In this document: positions 1-8,854 of the stretch, in pieces
Numbering within the stretch: the stretch's first letter is position 1
How the letters are laid out: each line of letters starts with the position of its first letter
Source of the DNA: Thiopontia sp013349825
Lineage (GTDB): Bacteria; Pseudomonadota; Gammaproteobacteria; GCF-002020875
Length of the DNA: 64,000 nucleotides
NCBI GenBank assembly: GCA_963981015.1
Contig: CAXCCG010000004.1
Location: forward strand, 3,288 to 67,287
Direction of reading: 5' to 3'
Notes under the pieces: model-generated
What the model saw: the letters and a program-made list of their open reading frames with translations, nothing else
The model's database searches: none
Told to the model about the DNA's origin: nothing
Program-made: the position numbers and the translations under genes

Positions 1-256
1 GGTTACCGGAGGGCATCTGTAGCAGGGTTTCAATGCGCCCCTTCATCTCCTTTGCCGCCTTGTTGGTAAAGGTGACGGCGAGGATTGACCAGGGTGAAAC
101 CTGTTCTGCCTCAATCAGCCAGGCGATACGGTGTACCAGCACACGGGTTTTACCACTACCGGCACCGGCCAGTATCAGGGTGTTTTTGGATTCGGTGGTG
201 ACCGCCTGACGTTGTGCCTCGTTGAGCGGTTCAATAATTTCAGTAATATCTTCCAT
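1..256 (-). CDS. uvrD: DNA helicase II UvrD, N-terminal part (gene runs off the window)
   Basis: Reverse-strand reading from an ATG at 256-254 gives 85 codons that leave the window at its left edge. The translation has the superfamily I Q-motif (LNEAQRQAV) and Walker A AGAGSGKTR, followed by the motif Ia region VTFTNKAAKEM, which is how UvrD/Rep/PcrA helicases begin. The stretch after Walker A (VLVHRIAWLI) matches UvrD better than Rep. The family unwinds DNA 3'-5' in nucleotide excision and mismatch repair. Only domain 1A is visible, so nothing can be said about the C-terminus. It starts 11 bases downstream of the comF stop on the same strand, so it may be cotranscribed with comF. Confidence 0.88.
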   Translation of the reverse strand, partial: MEDITEIIEPLNEAQRQAVTTESKNTLILAGAGSGKTRVLVHRIAWLIEAEQVSPWSILAVTFTNKAAKEMKGRIETLLQMPSGN

Positions 257-267
257 GGATTGCCATT

Positions 268-945
268 CTACTGGTGGGGCGGGGTGTATGCGAGTGCCCA
301 GAGCTGAATCTTGCGGACACCGGCCTGTTTCAGGGCCTTTGTGACCGCCTCCATGGTACTACCGGTGGTGACTACGTCATCAAACAGTGCGATATGAGCC
401 CCTTTGAGGGGTTGGGTTACAGTGAATGCATGGTTGAGATTCTCTCTTCTTGCCTGGGCGTCCAGTCCGTGTTGGTCCGGGGTAAAGCGGACTCTGCGGC
501 AGCCGTGGCGGTTGATCGGGATGCCGAGTGTCTTGGCGGGTATGCGAATCATCTCCAGTGCCTGGTTGAAACCGCGCTGTCGTAGCCGCTTGGGGTGGAG
601 GGGGATTGGGAGAATTTGGTCCGGCAGTTCAAAGGGTTGCTGCTGTAGCCGCTGTTGTAGTTGTTGCTGGATCAGCAGCCCAAAGAGCCGGGAGAGGTGG
701 AGTTTATGGTTAAATTTGAGTTGATGGATCAGTGGTGCCAGTGGCTCCCGATACTGGAAAGGGACAAAAATCTCGTCCCAACGATCTCTCTGCTTTAGCT
801 CAAGTGGGACATGAGGCTGTATCGGTAGCTTGGGTCTACAGCGGTTGCAGAGAGGTATCGGGCCATGCGTTACAGGTTTCTGGCAGATTGCGCAGGGGCC
901 GGTGGGCAGTAGTTGTTGAAGTCGTTGGTATACTTTTTTCAGCAC
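268..945 (-). CDS. comF: ComF/GntX family phosphoribosyltransferase-like protein
   Basis: A 225-residue protein with a four-cysteine zinc-finger-like N-terminus (CAIC near residues 18-21, CNRC near 33-36) and a phosphoribosyltransferase fold ending in the PRPP-binding loop FDDVVTTGST. This order is typical of ComF/GntX proteins, which support DNA uptake in competent bacteria; the biochemical reaction is not settled. The start is GTG at 945, chosen because the zinc-finger segment begins directly after it. It is divergent from bioB, as in many gammaproteobacteria where comF flanks the bio genes. Confidence 0.85.
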   Translation of the reverse strand: MLKKVYQRLQQLLPTGPCAICQKPVTHGPIPLCNRCRPKLPIQPHVPLELKQRDRWDEIFVPFQYREPLAPLIHQLKFNHKLHLSRLFGLLIQQQLQQRLQQQPFELPDQILPIPLHPKRLRQRGFNQALEMIRIPAKTLGIPINRHGCRRVRFTPDQHGLDAQARRENLNHAFTVTQPLKGAHIALFDDVVTTGSTMEAVTKALKQAGVRKIQLWALAYTPPHQ

Positions 946-951
946 GATTGG

Positions 952-979
952 TTGACAGTGTTTCAGAGCAGGGTACGAT
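952..979 (+). promoter_or_regulatory. Sigma-70-type promoter for bioB
   Basis: TTGACA at 952-957, a 16-base spacer and TACGAT at 974-979, located 28 bases before the bioB start. It lies in the 61-base divergent gap between comF and bioB. A ribosome site AGGAG (992-996) precedes the TTG start. I see no obvious BirA operator palindrome. Confidence 0.55.
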
Positions 980-1006
980 CATCGACATTCTATAGGAGTA
1001 GACCGA

Positions 1007-1990
1007 TTGAAGACCCCTGAAATTCGAAATAACTGGCAGCTGGAGGAGGTGGAGGCACTGTTTGACCTCCCTTTTAATGACTTGCTGTTTCAGGCACAGA
1101 CTATCCACCGCATGACCTTTGACCCCAACAAGGTGCAGGTGAGTACCTTGATGAGTATCAAAACCGGTGGCTGTTCGGAGGATTGTAGCTACTGTTCGCA
1201 GAGCGCACGCAACAATACCGAATTGGAGCGTGAAAAGCTGGCAGAGGTGAATGAAGTGCTGGAGGCTGCGCGTGAGGCGAAGCGTTCCGGCTCTTCCCGT
1301 TTCTGTATGGGGGCAGCATGGCGTAACCCGAAAAGTAAGGATATGGAGCGTTTACTGACCATGGTCAGTGGGGTCAAGGCGTTGGGGATGGAGACCTGCA
1401 TGACCCTGGGGATGTTGACGGACCATCAGGCGCAGAAGCTGAAAAAGGCGGGGCTCGATTACTATAACCATAATCTCGACACCTCCGAGGCCTACTATGG
1501 TGAGGTGATCACCACCCGTACCTATCAACAGCGTCTGGATACGCTGGAGCATGTACGTGATGCCGGACTGAATGTCTGTAGTGGCGGTATTGTCGGAATG
1601 GGAGAGTCGCGTCAGGACCGTGCCGCTCTATTGGCGACACTGGCCAATCTACCGAAGCAGCCGGATAGTGTGCCCATTAATCGACTGGTGAAGGTGGCAG
1701 GCACCCCGCTGGATGAGATGGAGAGTCTGGAGGCGTTAGAACCGTTGGAGTTTGTACGCACGATTGCTGTGGCGCGAATTTTGATGCCAGTTTCGTGGGT
1801 ACGATTATCGGCAGGACGAGAATCGATGCGTGAAGAGCTGCAAGCACTCTGTTTTGCCGCGGGGGCGAACTCAATGTTTTCGGGTGAACAGTTGTTGACT
1901 ACACCGAATGCGGGTGAGGAGAGTGATGCCTCTCTGTTTGCCAAGTTGGGGTTGGAAGCCTTGGCTGGAGAGGAGGTTGTGTTGGGATAG
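1007..1990 (+). CDS. bioB: Biotin synthase
   Basis: A radical SAM enzyme that inserts sulfur into dethiobiotin, the last step of biotin synthesis. The CxxxCxxC motif that holds the SAM-cleaving 4Fe-4S cluster is at C56, C60 and C63 (GGCSEDCSYCSQS). The cysteines expected to hold the auxiliary 2Fe-2S cluster follow in RFCMGAAW, METCMTLGM and NVCSGGIVGMGE. The length (327) is normal. The start is TTG at 1007, supported by AGGAG eleven bases upstream and by alignment with usual BioB N-termini. bioF, bioH and bioC lie downstream but are separated by a large kinase gene. Confidence 0.95.
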   Translation: MKTPEIRNNWQLEEVEALFDLPFNDLLFQAQTIHRMTFDPNKVQVSTLMSIKTGGCSEDCSYCSQSARNNTELEREKLAEVNEVLEAAREAKRSGSSRFCMGAAWRNPKSKDMERLLTMVSGVKALGMETCMTLGMLTDHQAQKLKKAGLDYYNHNLDTSEAYYGEVITTRTYQQRLDTLEHVRDAGLNVCSGGIVGMGESRQDRAALLATLANLPKQPDSVPINRLVKVAGTPLDEMESLEALEPLEFVRTIAVARILMPVSWVRLSAGRESMREELQALCFAAGANSMFSGEQLLTTPNAGEESDASLFAKLGLEALAGEEVVLG

Positions 1991-2102
1991 TGTAATGAAT
2001 GCCTACACTATAAATACCTTTTAAAACTTATGGTAAAGTTAGCACTTAGTTGTATAGCAGTGATTCCCATTAATTTTCGAAGGCAGTTCTCTTTTTATCG
2101 AT

Positions 2103-5100
2103 ATGGCCCCGTTTAATCCAATGGATACTCAGGAAAACAGACGCATTCTTGCGGTTGATGATGAAGAGGGTGTGCTCGCCCACTACCGGACAATTTTTAC
2201 CCCGTCCGACCGCAAGGCTCTGCTTGCACAAGATCAGTTGTATGGTGTGTTGGAGGATGGTTCGGAGACAGAGCCGAATCTGGGCGCTGAGCAGCCTACC
2301 TATCTGCTGGACTGTTTTTCACAAGGTATGGATGCGGTTGCAGCAGTCGAAGCCTCATTGAAGGATCAGCAGCCGTATGCGGTAGCACTGATTGATATGC
2401 GCATGCAGCCGGGGATCGATGGGCTGGAGACGGCACAAAGAATCAGGCTTCTGGACAGCGAGGTGAATATTATTTTCATCACCGCCTACAGTGACTATAC
2501 GACCGATAAAATATTCCACCAGATCAGTGGTTCGGTACTCTGGTTTCGTAAACCCTTTCATACTGGAGAGATTGTTCAGGCCGTCCGTAATAGCTGTGAT
2601 CAATGGCATCAGGCGTATGAGTTAGAACAGTTACGACAAGATCTGGCCTATCGGGTTGATCTGCAAACCGAGCGTTTGCAGTCAAAAGTAAAGTCACTTT
2701 CAATTCTGCAGAGAAACAGTCTCAAACGTGAGCTGAAAATGGGGGAGATGAAGCGGCAGATCTATAGCTTGAAGGCATTTCAGGATTTGCGACTGCTTCT
2801 TTCAAGTAATCCGCTACCGGAGCCGGACGCTTCCAATACAGAGTTCAGGCCAGTTGAGTTGTTGCTGGTTGATGATACAAGTTCAGCACACTCAACCTAT
2901 CTGCCACAGTTGACCGCTATCGGGTTTCAGGTGATGGTTGCAGGCTCTTTTGATGAAGCCTTTAAGCTTGCAACGCGCTCCTCGACTGAAGTAGTTTTGA
3001 TTGGTATCTGTCTATCCGGTGACTGTGGTAAGCAGCTGATCACGCAATTGCGTGATGATTCTCATACTCTGTATACATTACCCCTGTTGCTTACCAACAG
3101 ATGTGATGAGATGGTGGCGGTAGAGGCTGGAGCAGCCTATTGCATCAATAAAGGGCACCCCGCTTTTCTGAATCAGATGGAGTTGGTGCGTGACTATGTT
3201 CAGAAAAACAGATCGCTTCAGTCCGCTTATATTCCTGAGAACAACTTCTCTGAAAATCGGCGTGTGTTACTGGTGGATGATGAACCACAAGATTTGGATC
3301 TACTTCAAAATTGCCTGAGAAGTGAGGGAGACCCCAGTGGTATGGTTCCACTTGAGGAGTTCGTTGATAAGACAAGTAGGCACCATAAGGTGGAAGAGTC
3401 GCTGCAACAGAGAGCATTTTTACCTTTTGAGATAACAGTACTGAATCAGGGGCTGGATGCTGTTGCTGCGGTACGTGAAGCACAGTTTGTAGAGCGCCCA
3501 TTCGCAGTGGCAGTAATTGATACGCAGATGTCACCGGGGATTGATGGCTTGGAGACGGCGCGGCAAATCCGCCAAATTTCTCCACAAATTGATATTGTGA
3601 TGTTGAAGGTTGATAGTGACTATTCACTCAATCAGATTCGGCAGGTTTTGGGTGGTAATTTTTCTCTGCTAGAAAAGCCTCTTAAAAAGAATGAGATACA
3701 ACAGCTGGTGGTAGAGGGGTGTGCAAAATGGGCAATCGCCCACGAGGTCAATACCTCGAATCAGGCGCTGTTGAATCTGGCTGAGGACCTGGAACAGGAG
3801 AACATTCTTCGTAGAGAGGTGGAAGAGCAACTTCTGCAGGCGAGTCATGCCAAAGATGATTTCCTCTCTAATATGAGTCATGAGCTGCGTACGCCACTGA
3901 CCTCAATCATTGCCAACAGTGAATTTCTGGCAGAAGAGCTGGTTGATCCGGGTCAGGAGCAGCAGCAGATTATCAAATGCATTGAAGTGGCGGGCCGAAA
4001 TCAGCTGGCTCTGGTCAATGATATTCTCGACCTCTCCAAGATTGAGTCAGGAAAATTTACCATTGATAAGACGCTGTATGATCTCTCTTCTCTATTAGAA
4101 GATCTTGAGCATATCTTTTTGATTCGTGCAAAAACGTTGGGCTCTGAACTCACCATTGAGCAGCGAAATAGTGAGCATTTTCAGTTGATTGGAGACCCAC
4201 AACGGATTACACAGATCTTGATCAACCTGCTGGGCAATGCGATCAAATTTACACAGAAAGGGGTCATAAGCCTGACAACGGAGGTTCGTGATCAGTGGTT
4301 GTGTTTTATCGTTAAAGACAATGGTATCGGGATGTCTCCTGAGGCGACGCAAAAGCTCTTCAAAAAATTTGAGCAGGCAGATGGGTCTATTTCACGCCGT
4401 TTTGGAGGCAGTGGACTTGGGCTATTCATCTCACTAAATTTGTCTGAAATGATGGGGGGGCACATTGAGGTGGAGAGTGAAAAGGGTGTCGGTTCGACCT
4501 TTACCTTGACCTTGCCATACAGGCCCAGTGAAGAGCCTATACCGGAACACAGTACCGGATCCTCCGACCGACAACACTTCTCTGGGACAGTATTACTGGC
4601 AGAAGACACACCGGATATACAACAAGTGATTATCAGGATGCTTGAGAAAAGAGGCGTTACTGTGACGGCGGCCAATAATGGTCAGGAAGTTTTGGACCAG
4701 GCTCTTGTCACACCATTCGACCTGATTTTGATGGATATGCAGATGCCGGTGATGGGTGGAGTAGAGGCAACAGAGATGTTGCGAAGTCTTGGCTGTGATA
4801 CGCCGGTGGTGGCCTTGACGGCTAATGTAATGAAGAGGCATCGGGACCTGTTTGAGCAGGCAGGAGCTAATGACTTCCTCAACAAACCGATTCATCAACA
4901 GGAGTTGAATCGGGTTCTGCAACACTATCTCAAGCCTGATGATCAATCAGAACAAGCGGTGGAGGATGATGAGCCACTGATCTCTGACGAGCTGCGTATC
5001 CTTTTTATTGAACGGGTTATAGAGCAGAGGAAGGTATTACCTATATTGTTAAGAGAGCAAAACTGGCCGGAGATCCGGTTGGTTGCCCATAACATGAAGG

Positions 5101-5237
5101 GAAGTTGTGATATCTATGGTTACTCAGAGATCGCTGATACAGGAAAAAACATCTCTGATGAGATTGATGCAGGCTCCTATGATGTGGTCGTACCACTGGT
5201 GAGTCAGCTTATTGAACAATTGGGTGGGGTTGAGTAA
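2103..5237 (+). CDS. Multi-receiver hybrid histidine kinase with Hpt domain
   Basis: A 1044-residue cytoplasmic phosphorelay protein without membrane segments. Order: receiver 1 (about 12-165, phospho-acceptor D98 in ALIDMRMQPGIDGLET); coiled linker; pseudo-receiver 2 (about 250-370), where the acceptor position reads IGICL with no Asp; receiver 3 (about 385-555, D473); coiled coil; HisKA with H593 in SHELRTPLT; HATPase_c with the N-box (NAIKFT) and G-boxes (DNGIGMS, GGSGLGL); receiver 4 (D878 in LMDMQMP); C-terminal Hpt with H996 (AHNMKGSCDIYGY). Receivers 1 and 3 carry a long insert between alpha1 and beta2, also seen in the receiver at 61274-61804. The signal sensed is unknown because no sensor domain is recognisable. 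It sits between bioB and bioF, an unusual place. Confidence 0.9.
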   Translation: MAPFNPMDTQENRRILAVDDEEGVLAHYRTIFTPSDRKALLAQDQLYGVLEDGSETEPNLGAEQPTYLLDCFSQGMDAVAAVEASLKDQQPYAVALIDMRMQPGIDGLETAQRIRLLDSEVNIIFITAYSDYTTDKIFHQISGSVLWFRKPFHTGEIVQAVRNSCDQWHQAYELEQLRQDLAYRVDLQTERLQSKVKSLSILQRNSLKRELKMGEMKRQIYSLKAFQDLRLLLSSNPLPEPDASNTEFRPVELLLVDDTSSAHSTYLPQLTAIGFQVMVAGSFDEAFKLATRSSTEVVLIGICLSGDCGKQLITQLRDDSHTLYTLPLLLTNRCDEMVAVEAGAAYCINKGHPAFLNQMELVRDYVQKNRSLQSAYIPENNFSENRRVLLVDDEPQDLDLLQNCLRSEGDPSGMVPLEEFVDKTSRHHKVEESLQQRAFLPFEITVLNQGLDAVAAVREAQFVERPFAVAVIDTQMSPGIDGLETARQIRQISPQIDIVMLKVDSDYSLNQIRQVLGGNFSLLEKPLKKNEIQQLVVEGCAKWAIAHEVNTSNQALLNLAEDLEQENILRREVEEQLLQASHAKDDFLSNMSHELRTPLTSIIANSEFLAEELVDPGQEQQQIIKCIEVAGRNQLALVNDILDLSKIESGKFTIDKTLYDLSSLLEDLEHIFLIRAKTLGSELTIEQRNSEHFQLIGDPQRITQILINLLGNAIKFTQKGVISLTTEVRDQWLCFIVKDNGIGMSPEATQKLFKKFEQADGSISRRFGGSGLGLFISLNLSEMMGGHIEVESEKGVGSTFTLTLPYRPSEEPIPEHSTGSSDRQHFSGTVLLAEDTPDIQQVIIRMLEKRGVTVTAANNGQEVLDQALVTPFDLILMDMQMPVMGGVEATEMLRSLGCDTPVVALTANVMKRHRDLFEQAGANDFLNKPIHQQELNRVLQHYLKPDDQSEQAVEDDEPLISDELRILFIERVIEQRKVLPILLREQNWPEIRLVAHNMKGSCDIYGYSEIADTGKNISDEIDAGSYDVVVPLVSQLIEQLGGVE

Positions 5238-5346
5238 GGGTGACAAGGTCAGAAGCGAATGGCTGCAGCTGGGTGTGAGTCACTGTTGCGTTGGAGCAGA
5301 GTCTTGATAATACCCGCTCTCCCGGTCTGACTATCTAAAAGAGCAC

Positions 5347-6495
5347 ATGAGTCTGGATTTTCAACTACAGCAACAGCTGGATGTGCGTAAAGTACAATCG
5401 CTCTACCGGATGCGTCGTACAGCCTCTTCACCGCAGGGGGTGGAGCTTGAGGTCGATGGTCAGCACTATCTATCCTTCAGCAGTAACGACTATCTGGGGC
5501 TTGCCAACCATCCACAAATTATCGAGGCCTTTCAGCAGGGGTTATCCCGCTGGGGAACCGGGAGTGGTGCAGCCCATCTGGTGACCGGACATAGTGCTGC
5601 GCACCATGCTCTGGAAGAAGAGCTGGCCGATTTTCTCGGCTATCCGCGTGTGTTGCTCTTCTCTTCCGGTTATCAGGCCAATCTTGGAGTTCATCAGGCG
5701 TTATTGGGGCGCAAGGATAGTACCCTTCATGATCGTCTGAACCATGCTTCACTGCTGGATGGAGCCAAACTCTCAGGGGCAAAATTGCTGCGTTATGGTC
5801 ATACCGATGTCAATGCGCTGGAGCGGCGGCTATCTGAAGTCAGCAGTGGACGTATACTGGTGGTGACTGATGGAGTTTTCAGTATGGATGGAGATATCGC
5901 TCCGTTATCAGCAATTGCAAACGAGTGTCGTTGTGGTGGTGCGACCCTGATGGTGGATGATGCGCATGGGATGGGTGTAGAGGGTGCAGAGGGTCGGGGT
6001 ACGGTCTCCGGGTTTGGGTTAAGCCCTCTGGAAGTTCCTGTTTTGATGGGGACGTTGGGGAAGGCGTTCGGGGTTTCCGGTGCCTTTGTTGCCGGCAGTG
6101 AGGCGCTGATTGAAACCTTGATTCAGCAGGCCCGAACCTATATCTATACCACGGCAACCCCACCGGCACAGGCAGAGGCAACGCGAAAGGCGCTGCAGTT
6201 GGTGAGGGAAGGTGAAGATCGGCGTCAACATCTACAGCAGTTGATTGCCCGCTTCCGTAGCGGAGCTACAGCACTGGGGCTGAATTTGATGCACTCTGTG
6301 ACACCAATTCAGCCCCTGTTGGTGGGTGATTCTGCGGCAGCCCTGCAGCGCTCCAGACAGCTACAGAAGAGCGGCATTCTGGTGGCCCCGATGCGCCCGC
6401 CTACGGTACCCGAAGGGGGGGCGCGACTGCGCATTACCCTCTCTGCCAACCATACATTTGAACAGGTGGATCGTCTGTTGGAGGCACTTCAGTGA
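5347..6495 (+). CDS. bioF: 8-amino-7-oxononanoate synthase
   Basis: A PLP-dependent alpha-oxoamine synthase of 382 residues that condenses pimeloyl-ACP with alanine in biotin synthesis. The PLP lysine is K239 in GTLGKAFGVSGAF. The substrate and cofactor motifs SSNDYLGL, GTGSGAAHLVTGH and DDAHGMGV are intact. The ATG at 5347 gives the usual N-terminus. Its TGA overlaps the GTG start of bioH (GTGA at 6492-6495), so the two are translationally coupled. Confidence 0.95.
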   Translation: MSLDFQLQQQLDVRKVQSLYRMRRTASSPQGVELEVDGQHYLSFSSNDYLGLANHPQIIEAFQQGLSRWGTGSGAAHLVTGHSAAHHALEEELADFLGYPRVLLFSSGYQANLGVHQALLGRKDSTLHDRLNHASLLDGAKLSGAKLLRYGHTDVNALERRLSEVSSGRILVVTDGVFSMDGDIAPLSAIANECRCGGATLMVDDAHGMGVEGAEGRGTVSGFGLSPLEVPVLMGTLGKAFGVSGAFVAGSEALIETLIQQARTYIYTTATPPAQAEATRKALQLVREGEDRRQHLQQLIARFRSGATALGLNLMHSVTPIQPLLVGDSAAALQRSRQLQKSGILVAPMRPPTVPEGGARLRITLSANHTFEQVDRLLEALQ

Positions 6496-7220
6496 AGCCG
6501 AAACTTGTACTGATTCATGGCTGGGGATTCAACGGAGCCGTCTGGAATTCACTATTGCCGCAATTAAAGCAGCTATTTGAGGTGATTGTCGTTGATCTTG
6601 CAGGATATCGCAGCCAGCCTCTGCTGGATGAAATGACACTTGAGGCAATGGCTGTTGACGTTGCAGCCAGAGTGCCGGAGTCGGCAATCTGGCTGGGTTG
6701 GTCTCTGGGGGGGCAGGTGGCACTACAGGCGGCATTGAAACAGCTTGGCCAAATCAACAAGCTGATTCTGGTGGGGGCAACCCCCCGTTTTGTGCAGGGT
6801 GCAGGGTGGAGAGCAGCGGTTAAGCAGAAGATATTGGATGACTTTGGTGAGGCGCTGATCCGCTCGCGTGAGACCACCTTGGGTCATTTTCTGACCCTGC
6901 AGATGTTGGGGGTACAGGATGCAAAACCATTGTTGCAAGAACTCAAAATCTCATTGGCACAATCCCCGCAAGCTGGCACCCTGGAGGCGGGACTGGAGAT
7001 TCTCAATCACAGTGATTTTCGCCAGCAGCTGAGCCAGATTGAGCAGCCAACACACTGGATTATGGGCGAGCGCGATCAACTGGTTCCATACCGTGCAGGA
7101 GAAGAGGCCGCTGGTGTTATGCCAAACGGCTCTGTCCGAGTCATTGAAGGGGCGGCACATGCCCCTTTTCTCAGCCACCCACATCAATTTTTGGATGAGG
7201 TGTTCAGCTTTGGAGGATAA
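6492..7220 (+). CDS. bioH: Pimeloyl-[ACP] methyl ester esterase
   Basis: An alpha/beta hydrolase of 242 residues. The nucleophile S71 is in GWSLGG, the oxyanion region is HGWGFNG near the N-terminus, and the other triad members are D195 (GERDQLVP) and H223 (GAAHAPF). BioH removes the methyl group that BioC adds, releasing pimeloyl-ACP for BioF. The neighbours make the assignment secure: it overlaps bioF by four bases and bioC by 26. Confidence 0.93.
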   Translation: MKPKLVLIHGWGFNGAVWNSLLPQLKQLFEVIVVDLAGYRSQPLLDEMTLEAMAVDVAARVPESAIWLGWSLGGQVALQAALKQLGQINKLILVGATPRFVQGAGWRAAVKQKILDDFGEALIRSRETTLGHFLTLQMLGVQDAKPLLQELKISLAQSPQAGTLEAGLEILNHSDFRQQLSQIEQPTHWIMGERDQLVPYRAGEEAAGVMPNGSVRVIEGAAHAPFLSHPHQFLDEVFSFGG

Positions 7221-8076
7221 GCGTTATCAACTGCAGCGACAGCAGGTCCGTGCCAATTTTGATCGGGCAGCGGGTAGCTACGATGCGGTGGCTCAGTTGC
7301 AGCGTGAAGTGGCAGACCGGATGTTGGAGCAGTTGCAGTATGAACGTATTAATCCGCAGCGAATTCTCGATGTAGGTACGGGTACCGGTTACTGTGCCCG
7401 TGGTCTGGAGGCTAGATTCAAAAAGAGCTCAATTATCGCGCTTGATCTGGCAGAGAGGATGTTGCAGCAGGCGAAAAAGGAGAAGCGGTGGCGCTCCAGG
7501 CAGTGTTTTCTCTGTGCGGATACACAACAGATCCCCTTGGCAGACCAGAGTGTTGATCTGATCTTCTCCAACTTCACGTTGCAATGGTGCAGAGATTTAC
7601 AGGCTGTATTGGCAGAGTTTCGAAGGGTGCTACGTCCGGGAGGGCTGCTGAGCTTCTCCACTTTGGGGGTCGATACCTTGGCTGAGTTGCGTGAAAGCTG
7701 GGCGACAGTGGATGATCAGGTCCACGTAAACCAGTTTGTGGATTTGCAACAGGTCGGGGATGATCTGTTACAGCAGGGGTTTGCCGAACCGGTTACCAGT
7801 GTGGACCGTTTCACCTTGACCTACCCGGATGTGATGAGCCTGATGCGAGACCTGAAAGGGTTGGGTGCAACCAATGTGAACCCTGGACGGCGTGCCGGTT
7901 TGATGGGGCGTTCTGTGCTACAGCAGTTAGAGGCAGTCTATCAGCCTCGTGATGAAGAGGGGCGTATTGCAGCCAGCTGGGAGGTGGTTTATGGACATGC
8001 CTGGATGATGGAGAGTAGTTTTGCTGAACCCCAACCATTTTCTCTACCCCTGAAAGAATTTACTATACCTGATTAA
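7195..8076 (+). CDS. bioC: Malonyl-ACP O-methyltransferase
   Basis: A class I SAM-dependent methyltransferase of about 294 residues with motif I ILDVGTGTGYCARGL and the BioC N-terminal signature (VRANFDRAAGSYDAVAQLQ). It methylates malonyl-ACP so that fatty-acid synthesis can build the pimeloyl moiety. I chose the ATG at 7195, 26 bases inside bioH; TTG at 7210 is an alternative, and the longer open frame upstream is only bioH read in another frame. bioD does not follow; ahpC is next. Confidence 0.9.
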   Translation: MRCSALEDKRYQLQRQQVRANFDRAAGSYDAVAQLQREVADRMLEQLQYERINPQRILDVGTGTGYCARGLEARFKKSSIIALDLAERMLQQAKKEKRWRSRQCFLCADTQQIPLADQSVDLIFSNFTLQWCRDLQAVLAEFRRVLRPGGLLSFSTLGVDTLAELRESWATVDDQVHVNQFVDLQQVGDDLLQQGFAEPVTSVDRFTLTYPDVMSLMRDLKGLGATNVNPGRRAGLMGRSVLQQLEAVYQPRDEEGRIAASWEVVYGHAWMMESSFAEPQPFSLPLKEFTIPD

Positions 8077-8087
8077 AATAGTAGGTC

Positions 8088-8115
8088 TTGACAGGCCGTG
8101 CAGAGTCGTTATGAT
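8088..8115 (+). promoter_or_regulatory. Sigma-70-type promoter for the peroxiredoxin gene
   Basis: Consensus TTGACA (8088-8093), a 16-base spacer and TATGAT (8110-8115) in the gap after bioC. The start codon of ahpC is 68 bases further on, preceded by AAGGAG (8170-8175). The promoter is strong by sequence, which suits an abundant peroxiredoxin. I could not recognise an OxyR site with confidence. Confidence 0.6.
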
Positions 8116-8183
8116 TCGCATACAAGATTTATTGATTTTTAGCAGTACAATTTTATTTTAAGCACAAAGCAAGGAGTTAACAT

Positions 8184-8789
8184 ATGAGCGTATTAGTCGG
8201 ACGCGAAGCACCAGATTTTACAGCCCCAACAGTTCTCGGAAATGGCGAGATCAAGGCAGATTACAACTTCCATGAGGCGAAAGCTGGAAAATATGCGGTC
8301 GTATTCTTCTATCCTCTCGACTTCACTTTTGTTTGTCCTTCTGAGTTGTTGGCTTTCGACCACCGTATGGCGGAGTTTGAAAAGCGCAATGTTGAGGTGG
8401 TTGGTGTGTCCATCGACTCACATTGGACACACAATGCCTGGAGAAACACCGATGTGAAAGATGGTGGTATCGGTGCGGTGAAGTATTCAATGGTGGGTGA
8501 CATGAAGCAGGAAGTCACGCAGGCATTTGGCATCCAGGTTCCTGGTGGTGCACCTGCACTGCGCGCCTCTTTCTTGATCGACAAAGATAATATTGTTCAG
8601 CATCAAGTCGTAAATAACCTTTCGCTGGGACGTAATGTCGACGAGATGATCCGTATGGTTGATGCTTTGCAGTTTACAGAAGAGCATGGTGAGGTCTGTC
8701 CTGCGGGTTGGCAGGAGGGAGATGAGGGTATGAAAGCAACCCCAGAGGGTGTTGCCTCTTACCTCGCTTCACATGAGAATGACCTGTAG
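8184..8789 (+). CDS. ahpC: Typical 2-Cys peroxiredoxin (AhpC/Prx1 family)
   Basis: A 201-residue cytoplasmic thiol peroxidase reducing hydrogen peroxide and organic hydroperoxides. The peroxidatic cysteine is C51 in PLDFTFVCPSE and the resolving cysteine is C172 in EVCPAGW. A GGIG loop near residue 95 resembles the GGLG of overoxidation-sensitive Prx1 enzymes, but the C-terminal YF motif is replaced by YL. No ahpF is nearby, so the electron donor is unknown; thioredoxin is plausible. It has its own promoter and a shared terminator downstream. Confidence 0.9.
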   Translation: MSVLVGREAPDFTAPTVLGNGEIKADYNFHEAKAGKYAVVFFYPLDFTFVCPSELLAFDHRMAEFEKRNVEVVGVSIDSHWTHNAWRNTDVKDGGIGAVKYSMVGDMKQEVTQAFGIQVPGGAPALRASFLIDKDNIVQHQVVNNLSLGRNVDEMIRMVDALQFTEEHGEVCPAGWQEGDEGMKATPEGVASYLASHENDL

Positions 8790-8806
8790 TTTTTAGTCAC
8801 ACTCTG

Positions 8807-8842
8807 AAAAAAGGGTACAGCTGAAAGGCTGTACCCTTTTTT
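8807..8842. terminator. Bidirectional intrinsic terminator between ahpC and the pilin gene
   Basis: A perfect 14-bp inverted repeat (8807-8820 with 8829-8842) around an 8-base loop. It has six T on the forward side and six T on the reverse side, so it can end both ahpC and the convergent pilin transcript. Confidence 0.88.
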
Positions 8843-8854
8843 ATTGAGCCTTCT

